From the NCBI GenBank assembly GCA_036940085.1, contig JALLBK010000125.1:1-36739 (forward strand): 36,739 bases of DNA. The letters run 5' to 3'. Every line of letters starts with the position of its first letter. Within the stretch, counting starts at the first letter, position 1. Shown here in pieces: positions 1-11,443 of the stretch. The translations under genes were made by a program, and so were the position numbers. The stretch is from Discostella pseudostelligera. Lineage: Eukaryota; Bacillariophyta; Thalassiosirophyceae; Thalassiosirales; Thalassiosiraceae. Below the pieces are notes generated by a model that was not told the origin of the DNA, made no database searches, and saw only the letters and a program-made list of their open reading frames with translations.

Positions 1-395
1 CACAACCAACAATCCTTCCCTTTACACAACATAGTTGATGTAGTTCCCACTTAAATTAAAAGGCAGTCATCATCTGAGTGAGCACGAGCGAGGAGAGAGA
101 CGGTTGATTTGGCGGGAACGCAAATCTTTGATTTGGCGGAAACAAGATCTCCTTTTTGGCGGGAAACTAGTATCTTTTATTTTGGCGGGAAGACACGATC
201 TTTGATTTTGGCGGGAAAATAATATCTTTCGTCTGTCTGGCGTCAGGGTCTGTGGAGCCGCAAGCCACCCAAAAGAAGTGGCCCATAAACAACACTAAAA
301 AACCATCAATTCAACCAAAATCGTTGGGCTAGCATCGCGATCACATCATTAGAAATACTACATTGCCTGCACTCTTCGTAAACATTCCTTTCAAC
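1..395 (+). promoter_or_regulatory. Upstream region of UTP22 with five E2F-like elements
   Basis: This is the non-coding stretch before the first ATG at 396. It carries five copies of TTTGGCGGGAA(A) or a one-base variant, at about 108-118, 132-142, 155-166, 181-192 and 207-218, all in the same orientation. They are spaced roughly 24-26 bp and separated by AT-rich spacers containing ATCTTT or similar. The core matches the known E2F/DP consensus (TTTSSCGC family). No gene is seen before 396. Regulation of the downstream gene is an inference from position. Confidence 0.6.
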
Positions 396-3300
396 ATGCC
401 TGCTGCTGCCGTCGCTTCGTCAGAAGAAGACGTCGCCGGCCTCATGGCAATCGCAGCGGCCTCCAAAGTGCAGTCAAAGCCATCAGCGTCGGCGTCGACA
501 TCTACTGGAAGCAACAATAGCAGCAACACTGATGCATTGGCTCGATCAAATTTACTACGTCTTGAAATATGTGAACTTCTAAAAGAGTCCATTTTGCACA
601 TTCATCCCGCCACCATCTCTAATTCTTTGGGAGATGGCAGCGGCGGTGTTGTGCGTGCCTACGAAGAGGCCAAATGGGCACCCAGTGTCCGGGAGTATTT
701 GAACAAGATTACGCAGGTCATTACCAGTCTGGATGAAACGACATTATCACCAAGTGTGGCGCTTCTACCCAACAGTAATAGTTCTGGTACTGGCGATGCA
801 GCAGCAATATCGCCAACACTATACCGCATTCCACTCCTATCTGACAAATTCCACAAATCATTAGTGCCAATCACAATTTCTGGTGGAAAGCAGGCTCCTG
901 CGGATACTAATAATCCATTAACCACTTGGTCATTTCCATTCCATGGCGGATCATCTTTATCACTTGTACCCATTGGATCCTTTGGGCATCTTGGTAATGC
1001 AGGGTTGGCCAATCGACATGCCAATGGTGGCAATGTTGTGCCGGTGTTGGATGTGGCGGTATTGGTGAACAATACTCATAATGTTGCATCGCCGTTTGTG
1101 GGTGGGAAGGACTATTTGAATCATCGGTATACGGATGTGAGTTGTTGAAAGAGTGACAATTCGTTGTCAATTTCAATCAATTCTTTTTCATGTATTCACG
1201 ACATTTATTTCATTACATCAATGTACATTTCAGAAACGAAACATTCTAGCAGTGCACATTGCCAAACAGCTCTCGCAGAAGAAATATCGGAATAAGATTG
1301 GTGCAGTCCATCTAACGCATGTGTTTGGAGACTCACGCAAGGTGGGATTGCTTCTTACCCCTCCACGGTTAGATGAAGAGGAGGATGGTGATGATGATAA
1401 GAAGAAGGGTAAGAACAAGCGCAAGCGCAACGAGGTTGAGAAATCAAAAAGCAACAGTGGCAGTAGTAGCAAGGGAGGAGGAGGGAAGAAGAATAAGTTG
1501 AGATTTCGCATTCGTCTCATTCTTGGAATCAAGCAAGCCAATGAGCAGCGGCAGGATGCACATCATCCCAGTGAAGAGAACTACAGCACTGACGACGATG
1601 ATGACGAGGAGAATCTTGCTACGACTTCAACGAAATGGAACCTTTGGATACCACGTTCTCGGCTACTTCCCGATCGCAGTAATAATCGATCGAAGGAATT
1701 GGAGGAGCATCCCCGCCACCGCAATAGGCAGCATAACAAGAACAGTGTCGCCAATACTACTACTCTACCAAACAGCAGCACACCTCATTACACCAACTCG
1801 TTGGCAGAAGATTTGCATTTGCTATCGACGACGCACCTCATTAACTCCACCCTTGCCACACTATCGTCAACATCATCATCAGTTACTACAAACGACAGCA
1901 CCATCACACCCACCTCACCATTTCATGAAACCTTACTCCTACTGAAGGTTTGGGCACTCCAACGCGGTTTCTTACGTGGTCATGATACATTCACTACCAC
2001 CACCTTGGCAGTACTACTGGTATACCTGTATCGGACCAAGGCAATCGGGAAACGGATGGGGTGCGTCCAGGCTTTTACGACATTTATGAAATTTTGGAGT
2101 GAGAATGATTGGCTTGGTGAGGATACTTCCACATCGTCCTCGGCTTCGTCGACTTCCGCGAGAACGACAGCCGCAGCGGCGGGGGTAGGATCATTGTCCA
2201 ATCCATCGGCAGTACACGAACGTAAGGCAAGGAAGAAATCGGCTTTGGTCATCCCCGACATGGGGCGTACCGAATCCCAAACAATTGCTCAGTGTGCACA
2301 GGCTCGTTGTTACCTGGACGACATCCGTGGAGGAAGCAACAAAACAGATCATGCCGACGGAAGTGGTAGTGGCGCAAGTCCTCCGCCCAAAACGCTCCTC
2401 GATTGCTATAGGGTGAACTACACTTCCTCATCCTCCTTCTCGTCGTCTGTCGACAACGATTGCCATCATGATAGTCCCATATTGCTCGATCCGACCATGA
2501 CACTCAACTACCTCGCTCGTCTTTCGCAGTCGTTTGTTCGAGAATCACGTGCCGAGGCCTACATGGCATTGCGGTACATCCATGGCCTAGATATGGACGG
2601 GAAGGAGGGCGGTGGTGGGTGGGCATTCCGTAAGCTCTTTTTGGAAACAAATCGCTTCTGGACGAGATATGATGCCTACGTGAGAGTACCTGTGTCTGTT
2701 TTGCCAAGGATGATTGGCTTGGCGAATACTTCACTTATTGGTACCAGTGACGTGATCAAGCGGAAGCATCATGGACAGGGAAATGCGACATCTCAGAAAA
2801 GGGTATGGGGAAATGATGTTGACGATATTGGATATGAGGAGTCGGTCTGTCGAAGTGTTGTGGAGGTACTTGCACGAGCATTGGGTGATCGCATCACGTC
2901 CATTCGAGCATTTACTAGTGGCAATGGAAATATTCGTGAAAGCGTGTCTACCCTTGACGAAACTGACGAGCATGTTGCGACAAATATCATTGCGGATAGC
3001 GACCAATGTCACGTGATGCCGATCCGTGGAAGTACGTCGCACATTTTGGGGTATTCTGCTCGTACAGGAGATCGAAGCCCAATGTCTCCAGCTCTACAGC
3101 TGAGTGATGACATGAACGAATCCTGCTTAGTTGTTGGCCTGCGCATAGATCCGAACAACTCACGACGCATTGTCGACCGCGGCCCACCCGCAGAGGATGT
3201 ACTGGGTTCAAATGCTTTCGTTTCACTGTGGGGCGAGCAGCACGCGCAGCTACGTCGGTTTCAGGATGGTGCCATCGTCCGGGCCGTAGTGTGGAATGAT

Positions 3301-5618
3301 ACTCCATCATCGACAGAGAGTGTGCAGTTTTCAGGTATGGATCGTTCGATGGGTGGCATTGTTGAGCGAATCGTTCAACATATCGTTAAGTTACATTTTA
3401 CTGATGGGAAGCTCGTGAAAGCAAAGAAAAATGTGACATTTCAATTGAGGAACATGATATCCCTCATCGATGGCGCGTCCTCTCCTCAGTCTTCGCCATT
3501 TTCAGATTCCTTGGCTCTGCATAAGAATATCATGACTGCCTTCGACTCTCTGGCTGACTTTCTACGTCAGAACTCAAGGACAGCCACTGAGCATGCGCTT
3601 GGAAAGAAGGCATCCAACTTGGGTCTACCGCTTGCAATTGACACTGTCGAGCCTCTGTCGCCTTGCCTGCGGTATTCGGAATTGTTTCCACCAGTTCCGC
3701 ACCCTCTATTGGGTGGAGTAAGTGCCGATGTACTCGGATCAGACAAACGTAAAGTTTCAGGTGTGAATGTAGGATCGCCTATCCTCATTCAGATTCGATT
3801 CGAGGGCAGTTCTAAGTGGCCGACGTCCCTGAATGCAATGGGTGCAGCCAAATGTGCCATGCTTCTTCAACTAGCTGATGGTATTGAGAAGATGAAGCAA
3901 GAGAGAGGAAATGTTGCAGAGTATGATCTCAATTCATTTGACGGCCCGATTGATGTCACGCCAACATATCTTGATGTTGGATATCGCGGGTATTCATGGA
4001 GAATTATAGTCCGAGCGGATCAAGAGTTACGAATGCTCCGAACTCTGCGAAATCCGACTTCCGAGGCCAATGCTCTCCGATTGGTAAGTGCTTTAGATAG
4101 AAAAAGTATTTGGAACATCTCAACCATTGTCGTCTTCTCATTTCTCATTTGCGTCAATTGTCCATAGAGTTTAATCAACCGACACGTTAGAAGTGCCATG
4201 CATCATTCTCTTATCCACGCCGTTCATACACATCATCCGTCTGCGTCCTCCGTGGTACGGCTTGCTCATCGTTGGTTGACATCGCATATGATGTCTGACA
4301 TGATATCGCACGAGGCTATTGAATTAATTGTTGCCAAGATTTATACTGAACCAACTGGGAAGTCAACTGCCTTGGTGAATACTCCTCCTTCGACTGCGGT
4401 AGCTGGATTTATCAGATTCTTGCATTTGATTTCGACTCATGACTGGGTTAGGTACGTGGATTTCATGATCGCTTCCCTTGTCTTCAGTTTCAATTAATCT
4501 CACATATCTGTAATTGCACTGTGTTTTCAGGGAACCGCTGATTGTCGATCCCCAAAATCACATCACAGCAAATGACCGCGCGCTTATACATGCTCAATTC
4601 AGCAATGTGCGAGGGCCTGAATGGAGCAGAGGCCCTGCTATGTACATCATTTCCCCTACTGATTATGATACTGTAGAGGATATGGAAGGGTCCAAAGTGG
4701 TTGGGGAGGAAGTAAGCGCAATGCAGACAATTCCGTCTGCGAATGCAACCGAAAAAAATTGGGCTCCATCTGCCACTTCCAATTCGTTTCCTGAGAAGGT
4801 CGTTCTCACTAGAGCAGCTGCGCTTGCAAAGTGTTCACATGACCACTTAATTGCATGTATCATGCGCGGAAATACGGGGAATTGGATTGCTGCTTTTCAG
4901 GAGAGCTCACAATCCCTTTCATCGTTCAGTGCATTGCTTCGAGTTCGTTCGTGTTTTATTTCAGATTCGGGCTGTTCTTCAACCAATGCGGACAGCTCGA
5001 TCCTTAGCGCGCGTTCCAAGCCTGATCAACTCCTTATTCCATTCGAGAGAAGTCTTCAAAACAGATTCGCCGGTCCGAATGAGTTACGAAAGAAATTGTA
5101 CAAGAATTTAGTGCTCGAAAGAGATACCATTGTAAGTTGGGAGTCATCTGCTGAGCGTGTTATCAGAAGCGTATGCACTAACTATTGATTCACCCATCTT
5201 GCACAGCATGAATGGGATCCAGTAAGGTCGCTTGTCGGCACTCTTCGTTCAAAGTACAACCAATATGCAGTGTTTTTTTACAACGAATTTGCCCCGGAGG
5301 TAATTGCCATGGTATGGAGGCCAGATGCATTCAAACCTCATCCTTTTTCAGTCGGTGCGTCAAACTTAACGCGTCCAGTGGCTGAGTTTTGGAAAGATGA
5401 TAGCTTTATAATCACAAATACTGAAGAATTGATGGCAGAAGTGGGATATTTGGCTAGGGATGTTGTATCAAATTTGAAGGTAGGCTGTTCTTTACTTGCT
5501 CTATTTCTACGCTGACAGTGATTTTGACTCATCATTTCTATTGATTCAGGTTTTTGATGATAAGAAGCCACATGATACAATTCCAAAGAGGACGCATATA
5601 GCTGACGACGAGGAGTGA
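396..5618 (+). CDS. UTP22: UTP22 / NOL6 (Nrap family) nucleolar pre-rRNA processing protein, six exons
   Basis: Utp22/Nrap is a U3 snoRNP-associated small-subunit processome protein built from inactive nucleotidyltransferase-like domains; it acts in the nucleolus in 18S rRNA maturation. Family signatures seen are GGKDYLNHRYTD joined to KRNILAVHIAKQL across intron 1, FHETLLLLKVWALQRGF, LRRFQDGAIVRAVVW, LSPCLRYSELFPPVPHPLL, VRLAHRWL, and YNEFAPEVIAMVWRPDAF near the end. Exons are 396-1136, 1234-4083, 4168-4451, 4531-5131, 5207-5479 and 5550-5618. All introns are GT-AG and 70-97 nt, and every junction keeps frame. The product is 1605 aa, longer than the roughly 1150-1240 aa of yeast and human proteins. 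The excess is Lys-, Ser- and Thr-rich low complexity in exon 2. The first in-frame ATG is at 396; the frame is open upstream without an ATG. Confidence 0.93.
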
Positions 5619-5704
5619 ACCACGTTAATTTCATTCCTATTAGAGTTTGACTATTACTTGAGAGACTTTTGATTCTGTTGTGGCTGGATGTTATCAACCA
5701 TATG

Positions 5705-8700
5705 TCAGGTGTTCGACTTCATCTTCGAGGACGGACATGACCGCCACACATCTCTGCATGCCAAACAACTTTCGGCGTCATGTCTCAGCATCTCCCCCGT
5801 CGTACGGCGCAACTTACACGTATTGACCCATGACATCGCGTCATACTTCGGCTGGTTATCGAAGCAGGGCACGCATAACTTTGCAGGTTGGTTCAGCGCC
5901 ACTCCATAGAGGGCTAACTTTAATAATCCTAATTCGATTTCATCATCATAATTGATGGAGCATTCTACATCTCTGCCGTTGGTGTATTCAATATCCAGTT
6001 TTAACTCGTTGTCTATCCTTGCCTCTTGCCAGAGTAAGTGAATGATGTCTTCTACTCGAGGGGATTCGTCGCGGAGGAGTTGAAGTCTATCTAATGCCGC
6101 AATGAGCTAGAAGTGCGATGGAAACAGGGGTCAGCAGATTAAATAAAGCAGAAGGATTCCAACAGATATAGCGACAAACCGCGCTCTCACCCGAGTTTTG
6201 CTAATCAAAAGCCGATCAGTCGAATCCACGGGTATTGCCAAATTCATTATTGTTCCATCCGACACTGTCACAGCCGACGGTGCCGAACCAAGTATCGCCA
6301 ATGCTACAACACCATGATATACATTTTTATGACTAGGAAGTGTCCCGGGAATTGGCCTCCGGCCGATTAACTTTTCATCAAGCGCGCTCGTCAATGACTC
6401 AATCTGATCGGCTGCCGACATTGCATCTAGTTTGCCGCTTCGTAGCTCCTTCACAACATTCGACAAATGGTCTGAATAGACGGTGGTGAAGACCGAAGAT
6501 TTCTGTCGTCGCGGTTGTTCTTGGCGAACATCGTCTGCGACACGAGGACTGAGCAAATTCTTGGAACCATACTCATACCACAGCCTCAATGCATCCACAA
6601 CATACTCCCCTCTGCGTTTCAGCATTCTAAAGTTTGGATTCACGACCATTTCTTTCTCCAATGGAGTAGGCACTGTCAGTATTCGTTTCTCAGGAAGTAA
6701 TTCCCGACGGTGCGCACTAACAAGGTAATGCGATGCCACCTCAAAAAAGGTAGAAGGATTTGATTTACTCCAGTGGATCTCTCCGGGTAGAGCTTTTTGG
6801 TCGAATTGTCTCATCATCAAGGATGTAGTATATTCATGTCCAGGGTATAATAGAGTCGTTGTTGCTACAGACTCTTGAGACTGCGATATTTCAGCAGAGG
6901 AATTGACTTTCGACCAAGGACCAACCGCACGGGTAAGCACCTCCACAAAACATCGTTCCATTGACAACACACCAGCACCAGGGCGAAATTTGCTCGATCC
7001 GTGCTTTCCCTTCAACGCCGCTGGAGACTTGATGAAATCATCTCTTCGAAATTGCAAGTCTGACTCGAAGGGTACACCACTCCCTCCCGTAAATATGGTA
7101 TCTCCAGTGAATAAATGGGTTTGTAGCGGTGGAAGATGATGCTGCTGCTGTTGTTGTGAAGTCCTGGTAGGAAGGATGGACACAATATTCGGAGCCATTC
7201 GATTGCGTAGGGCATAGACGACACTTCCCCGCGTATGACTGGGAACGCCGATAACTTCCATACTCACAATATCATTCATGTCGTTCATCATACTAGTACC
7301 TGAACTAGTTTGTGTCATGCAAGGTAGTGGCACAAAGCAGCCATTCTTCACAAATACATTGCAATGCGGTACATGCTCCACCGCTCCACCTACCACGACG
7401 ATTTTCCCCGGTGATTGTTTGTAAATGTCGGTAATTTGGTTGTTGACGTTGGTGTTGTTGCTGCTGCTGCTGCTGCTGCTAATACTACAGCCTGCACTCA
7501 CAACAACACCATCAGAGGCAGCGTCGTCCAAACCATTCTCTCTCAAACTCAATCTCCTATTGGTCAACTCTGCTATCAACGGTCCAACACCGGCAGTATG
7601 ATCATGATGACGATGTGTGCAAAATATCCCAAGCAGTTCCATCTCTGGCAACTGTGGTGGCTCCGATGGTGGTAGAGTGGCACTAGTAGTATTGTCTGTG
7701 ATTGTTGTTCTTCTCATCTTTCTCCTACGACGTGGAAAATCATGCGAATAGTAGTGTTCGTAGATAGTTTCCATGTGTTGTATTATCTTGGTTGATTCGC
7801 CACAGTCGATTAATATTGCGATTATGGGAAGAGATGATGAGGATGCAGATGCAGATGCTGATGGTTGAGGTGGCGTTGACGCCGTCTTGGCCGAGGACGT
7901 CGTCATATTGTCGTGAAGGGGGGGCGTACAAACTATCAAATAGGCAATATTGTCCATAAATTGTGGTATAGGATGGATGTAAACACGATTTAGTACCACG
8001 GTGATGCGTTGATGCAATGTTTGGGAATGGGAATCTTCCACTTCTTGCAAACTATTATTCGTTTTTGCATTGCTTGTCGATCCGGATGTGGGTGGTGTCG
8101 ATGATGACTTTTTATTCTTGTTCGACTGTGCTGCTGCTGCCATGGTAAATAGTTTCAAATGTCCCCATTTGGCTACATTGGAACGATATAAAAATTGTAC
8201 TAGCCAAAATTTGCGTTGGACAATTGGTCCCAGAAGCATTCCAATGATGAATTGTGGAAATGTCAGTATGGCCGAGAGGAATGATGATAGTAGTATGACT
8301 ATTAGGACAAATGTCGATATGGGTGCCATTAGGCAGGATGTGTGACGAAATTCACGTAGTTGAAGTGCCAATGAGAGTGGGTGGCGTAAGCAGAAGAAGA
8401 TGGATCGTCGTGGTGGTGGTGTGGTGAAGTAGGAGGAACCAGAATGATTTTCTGCTACTGATGTTGCTGCTGCTGCTGCTGCTGGTGGTTCAGTTGCTAC
8501 TGACGCAGCTGCTTGCGTTGTTGTCGGTAGTGGAGATGGAGTTGATGATAATGTTGATGAAGTGCGTTGGCCGTCATCATTGCCATTTGTGGATTTGAAT
8601 ATCTGTTTCATCTTGCTGGTGAATGCTGCTGCAGTTAGTGTTGTTGTTGTGACCCCACCGCCTGTACCGCTAGCCATGCCACCAGTATCAGCCCGAGCTT

Positions 8701-8941
8701 CATCAAATGGACAGGTGCTGATGACGTTGGCGCTGTTGATATCTTTTCTGTGTCCGCCAGCAGTATTGGTGGAGGCTTTATTGGCCTGGTTGTCAGTAGC
8801 ATTGCCATTGTTCACTTTACTGCTAATCGGTGCCGACAATGCTGAAGATGAAGACATTGGACCATCACCATTAATGACGACGTTCTCGCAGATGCCCTCC
8901 TCATTGGTATCACCAGCTGTCTTCACACCACTGGATTTCAT
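5705..8941 (-). CDS. Membrane-anchored glyoxalase-II-like metallo-beta-lactamase fold protein, two exons
   Basis: Exon 1 is 8941-6191 and exon 2 is 6106-5705, joined by an 84-nt GTGAGA...TAG intron in phase 0, for 1050 aa. The MBL metal motif is THRHHDHTAG (HxHxDH), followed by a VPSHTRGS histidine, LFTGDTIFTGG (metal-bridging Asp) and YPGHEYT. The stretch VPTPLEKEMVVNPNFRML resembles the end of hydroxyacylglutathione hydrolases (HAGH/PNKD group), so a thioester hydrolase is the best guess; the substrate is unknown. About 200 low-complexity residues come first, then two hydrophobic segments (PISTFVLIVILLSSFLSAIL and a following one). The catalytic domain is split by Ser, Gln and Thr inserts. 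The C-terminal ~270 residues, including all of exon 2, are acidic and helical with no family I recognise. ATG at 8941 was chosen; the frame opens eight codons earlier only with GTG. Its 3' end lies 86 bp from the end of UTP22 (convergent). Confidence 0.82.
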
Positions 8942-9717
8942 AGCCGTCGTTTTGATCTCTACCACCTATGACAAGTACTGGAATAAGCCGCGTCGGCGTC
9001 GACAGCCATGGTTCATTGCCTGTCCATGTCCATGCTAAAAAATACTATCACTGGTCACGTCCTCGCTCCGTCTGCAGTCTTCCGTCGTTGGCGGACAGAC
9101 TGACACAGAATCACCGTCGATGGACAGACACAGTCGACGGTCGACGGACAGAGTCTCCATCATCCGTCTGTCACCGTCAACAGGACGAGCGATCGAGGGA
9201 TGGAGGATGGAGAGATTGAGGATTGAGGTTCAGGAATGAGAGGGATGCAGATCGTCTATGCAGCAGAATGCAGCCATCATCGATGCACTAACGAGAGTAG
9301 CTCTCTTTACAGATCAAGATGGAGGACTGTTCATTTGCAAATGAATGAGGAGGAAAAGTTAGTTTTAGTAGTTACATTCGGACATCACGATCACGAAGTT
9401 GCATGGTTCCGAGGAGAGATGTCGGTCGTCGGTCACATGATCTTTTGTCGATGATGGTACAACACGCCCGAATGCAATGCACACTGCATCAGGATGTCAG
9501 GTCGTATTCATGTTTTGTCAAATCATTCACACTTCTTTGCACCTTAGCGGCGACGATCCCATCCAAAGCACGACGATGTCAGAACCACCTTTAACATAAG
9601 CATCGAGAGATTGTCGAATCTAATGTTCATGTGCGACAACCATATGCACCATAATCATCATCGATGCTCGCGGCATTCTCAATCTGGCACTCTCGTCAAT
9701 TACTGCTCAATATATTT
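8942..9717. other. Intergenic stretch with GACGG/CCGTC-rich inverted repeats
   Basis: This lies between the 5' end of the MBL-fold gene and the 3' end of the LYR-motif gene, both on the minus strand, and should hold the MBL-gene promoter. From about 9055 to 9190 it is dense in CCGTC, GACGG and GGACAGA words in both orientations, including the palindromic string CAGTCGACGGTCGACGG. No convincing coding exon is seen. Confidence 0.4.
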
Positions 9718-10677
9718 TCACTTCGATGACAACATTATATCCCTAATCGATTTTGCAATCCGACTAGTTTCACCGATGGTATCCACTCCCTCGCCATACC
9801 GCCGACGCATGGCTCGATACTTTTTGAGTTGAATCGTCCCCTCCATTTCACGGATGACCTTATTTTTGTGGTTTTGTTTGTCGTAGATTGTCATCGTCGT
9901 AGTTGTTGGATAGTCCATGTTTGTTGTCGGCAAGTAATGGTGTGTTGAGTTGTTGATAATCTGACAACAGGCAACCAATCAAGTAATGCATCTGCTTTAG
10001 GCAAAAGCAAAACTCACATATCGTCCTTTGCCAACCGCTTTGCGCAATATTCGTTCATTTTCCTTCATTATTTCCTCGTCCGGAATTGATATTGTTACTC
10101 CTCGAATGTTGTTGCTGCTGCTGCTGCTGCTGCCCTCAACTGCTACAGGGACGGAAGCAACAAATCCTGGATAATTCTCTGGATTTCGTATTGCCTCCTT
10201 CCATTTCCGTCGCACATACTCAATTCCTTCAGGATGGGGATAATCACGTCCAACTAGGATTGCACTTTGATGTCATAATTGCAATGATGGAGATTTGTAT
10301 TTTTTGGGCGGAGTGCGTGAAAATGAAAATGCAACCGCAACGATGAGATGGATATGAATATGGGGTGTGGTGGAGAAAGTAATAAAGTTTGAAGGCACAG
10401 GGTATTCATATCTCTGCCAAAAGTGACAAGTGACATCAGATATCATGAAATTTGATCGAACGACAACGACCCCCACCACCACCACCACCACCACACACTC
10501 ACTCACTTTCGAACAAACATCCACACAAGAGAGAGAGAGAGAGAAACAAAAAAGTCCGACGACGACGACGACGACAGTATTCAAAAGTGCGTTCCCAAAC
10601 CATGTGTTGTTAAATTACTGTTATCGAAGAACTCACCGCTTGTACAAATCGCGAACGAGGGGGTGGACGCCCGGCAT
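9718..10677 (-). CDS. ETFRF1: LYR-motif protein, ETFRF1/LYRM5-like, three exons
   Basis: LYR proteins are small mitochondrial matrix adaptors that bind acyl-ACP; ETFRF1 (LYRM5) regulates the electron-transfer flavoprotein. Exon 1 (10677-10637) encodes MPGVHPLVRDLYKR with the LYR-type triplet LYK. Exon 2 (10264-10018) starts AILVGRDYPHPEG, matching the family's LGRDYP. Exon 3 (9960-9718) holds IQLKKYRAMRRRYGE, matching the family's FLRKYRAMKQRY. Introns are 372 nt and 57 nt, both starting GTGAGT. The product is 176 aa, about twice the animal protein; the extra length is a poly-Ser insert in exon 2 (a GCT repeat near 10111) and a long linker before the KYRAM motif. The assignment among LYRM family members rests on the GRDYP plus KYRAM pair. 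Confidence 0.85.
10265..10636 (-). other. Long first intron of the LYR gene with microsatellites
   Basis: This 372-nt intron is four to six times longer than nearly all others here. It contains a (CCA)n tract near 10470-10495, a GA run near 10529-10545 and a (GAC)n run near 10557-10575. The expansions probably explain its length. The donor is CG|GTGAGT and the acceptor ATCAAAG|T; together they keep the frame. Confidence 0.7.
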
Positions 10678-11443
10678 CAGCAGCAGTCAGCAGTATCACT
10701 ATCACCTGCACCCAGCCCAAATCTAAATTTGATAATTAAAATGGAGCGACAGGCCGTCAGGCAGAGAGCAGTAGGCCGAGAGGGCGAGAGAGAGACAATA
10801 TTAATAATATGAGATGCCGAGTTGCGATGAATGGAGGGGCTATCGAATGGTCTGGTGGGGTGTAGGGTGCGGGGTGCGGTATCTAAGTACGATATCTAGA
10901 TCTAGAGATGGGATCGGTTCGGATGTCGGATTCGGATGTCGCTCTCGTAGATATTTTTTGCTCTCGATCTCGTCTCTAGAGAGAGATCGGAGTACTATTT
11001 TTCGATCGAGATTGAGGTTCGTAGAAGCTCCACAGAGTTCCCTGGCGTCTTACCTCGAGGTACCAGTATCTAGTACTCCTATCCTCTAGTAGCCTTGGGA
11101 GCGTACCTCACTCTGGCCGCTACAGGCGGCCAAAATAGGCTGTTATGAGAAAGGCGCTCAGCTGTGAGCCCAAGAGGTAGGTACGGATGGTGTGACACGA
11201 TCGTGAACTGGTCATTCGCATATTCCTTAGGAGGTTCGGATGTGTTGTTTATGTTCTTGACGATGATTAGCATAAACTGCTTCAACTTTGGTCACGAATC
11301 TTATAAACTAATTAGATCTTGCACAGGGCATTATATTGCTTGGCGACTACCGTGCGGGTTTGACTTCCCGGACGGTAGGAGTACCACCTTGTCGGACCTC
11401 TACTCTTTCTCGAGACCAAAGATACCAAGAGGCAAGCAAGTGG
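10678..11443. other. Divergent intergenic region with palindromic words
   Basis: This region separates the LYR gene (minus) from the HMG-box-like gene (plus) and presumably contains both promoters. It is rich in short palindromes: GATATCTAGATCTAGAG around 10900, CTCTAGAGAG around 10974, and CTGGCCGCTACAGGCGGCCA around 11113-11132, a near-perfect hairpin. No exon is supported. Confidence 0.4.

Noticed and set aside
105..220. CRISPR-like array
   Set aside because: The repeat is a 12-bp core with similar AT-rich spacers in a eukaryotic promoter; no spacer diversity or cas genes.
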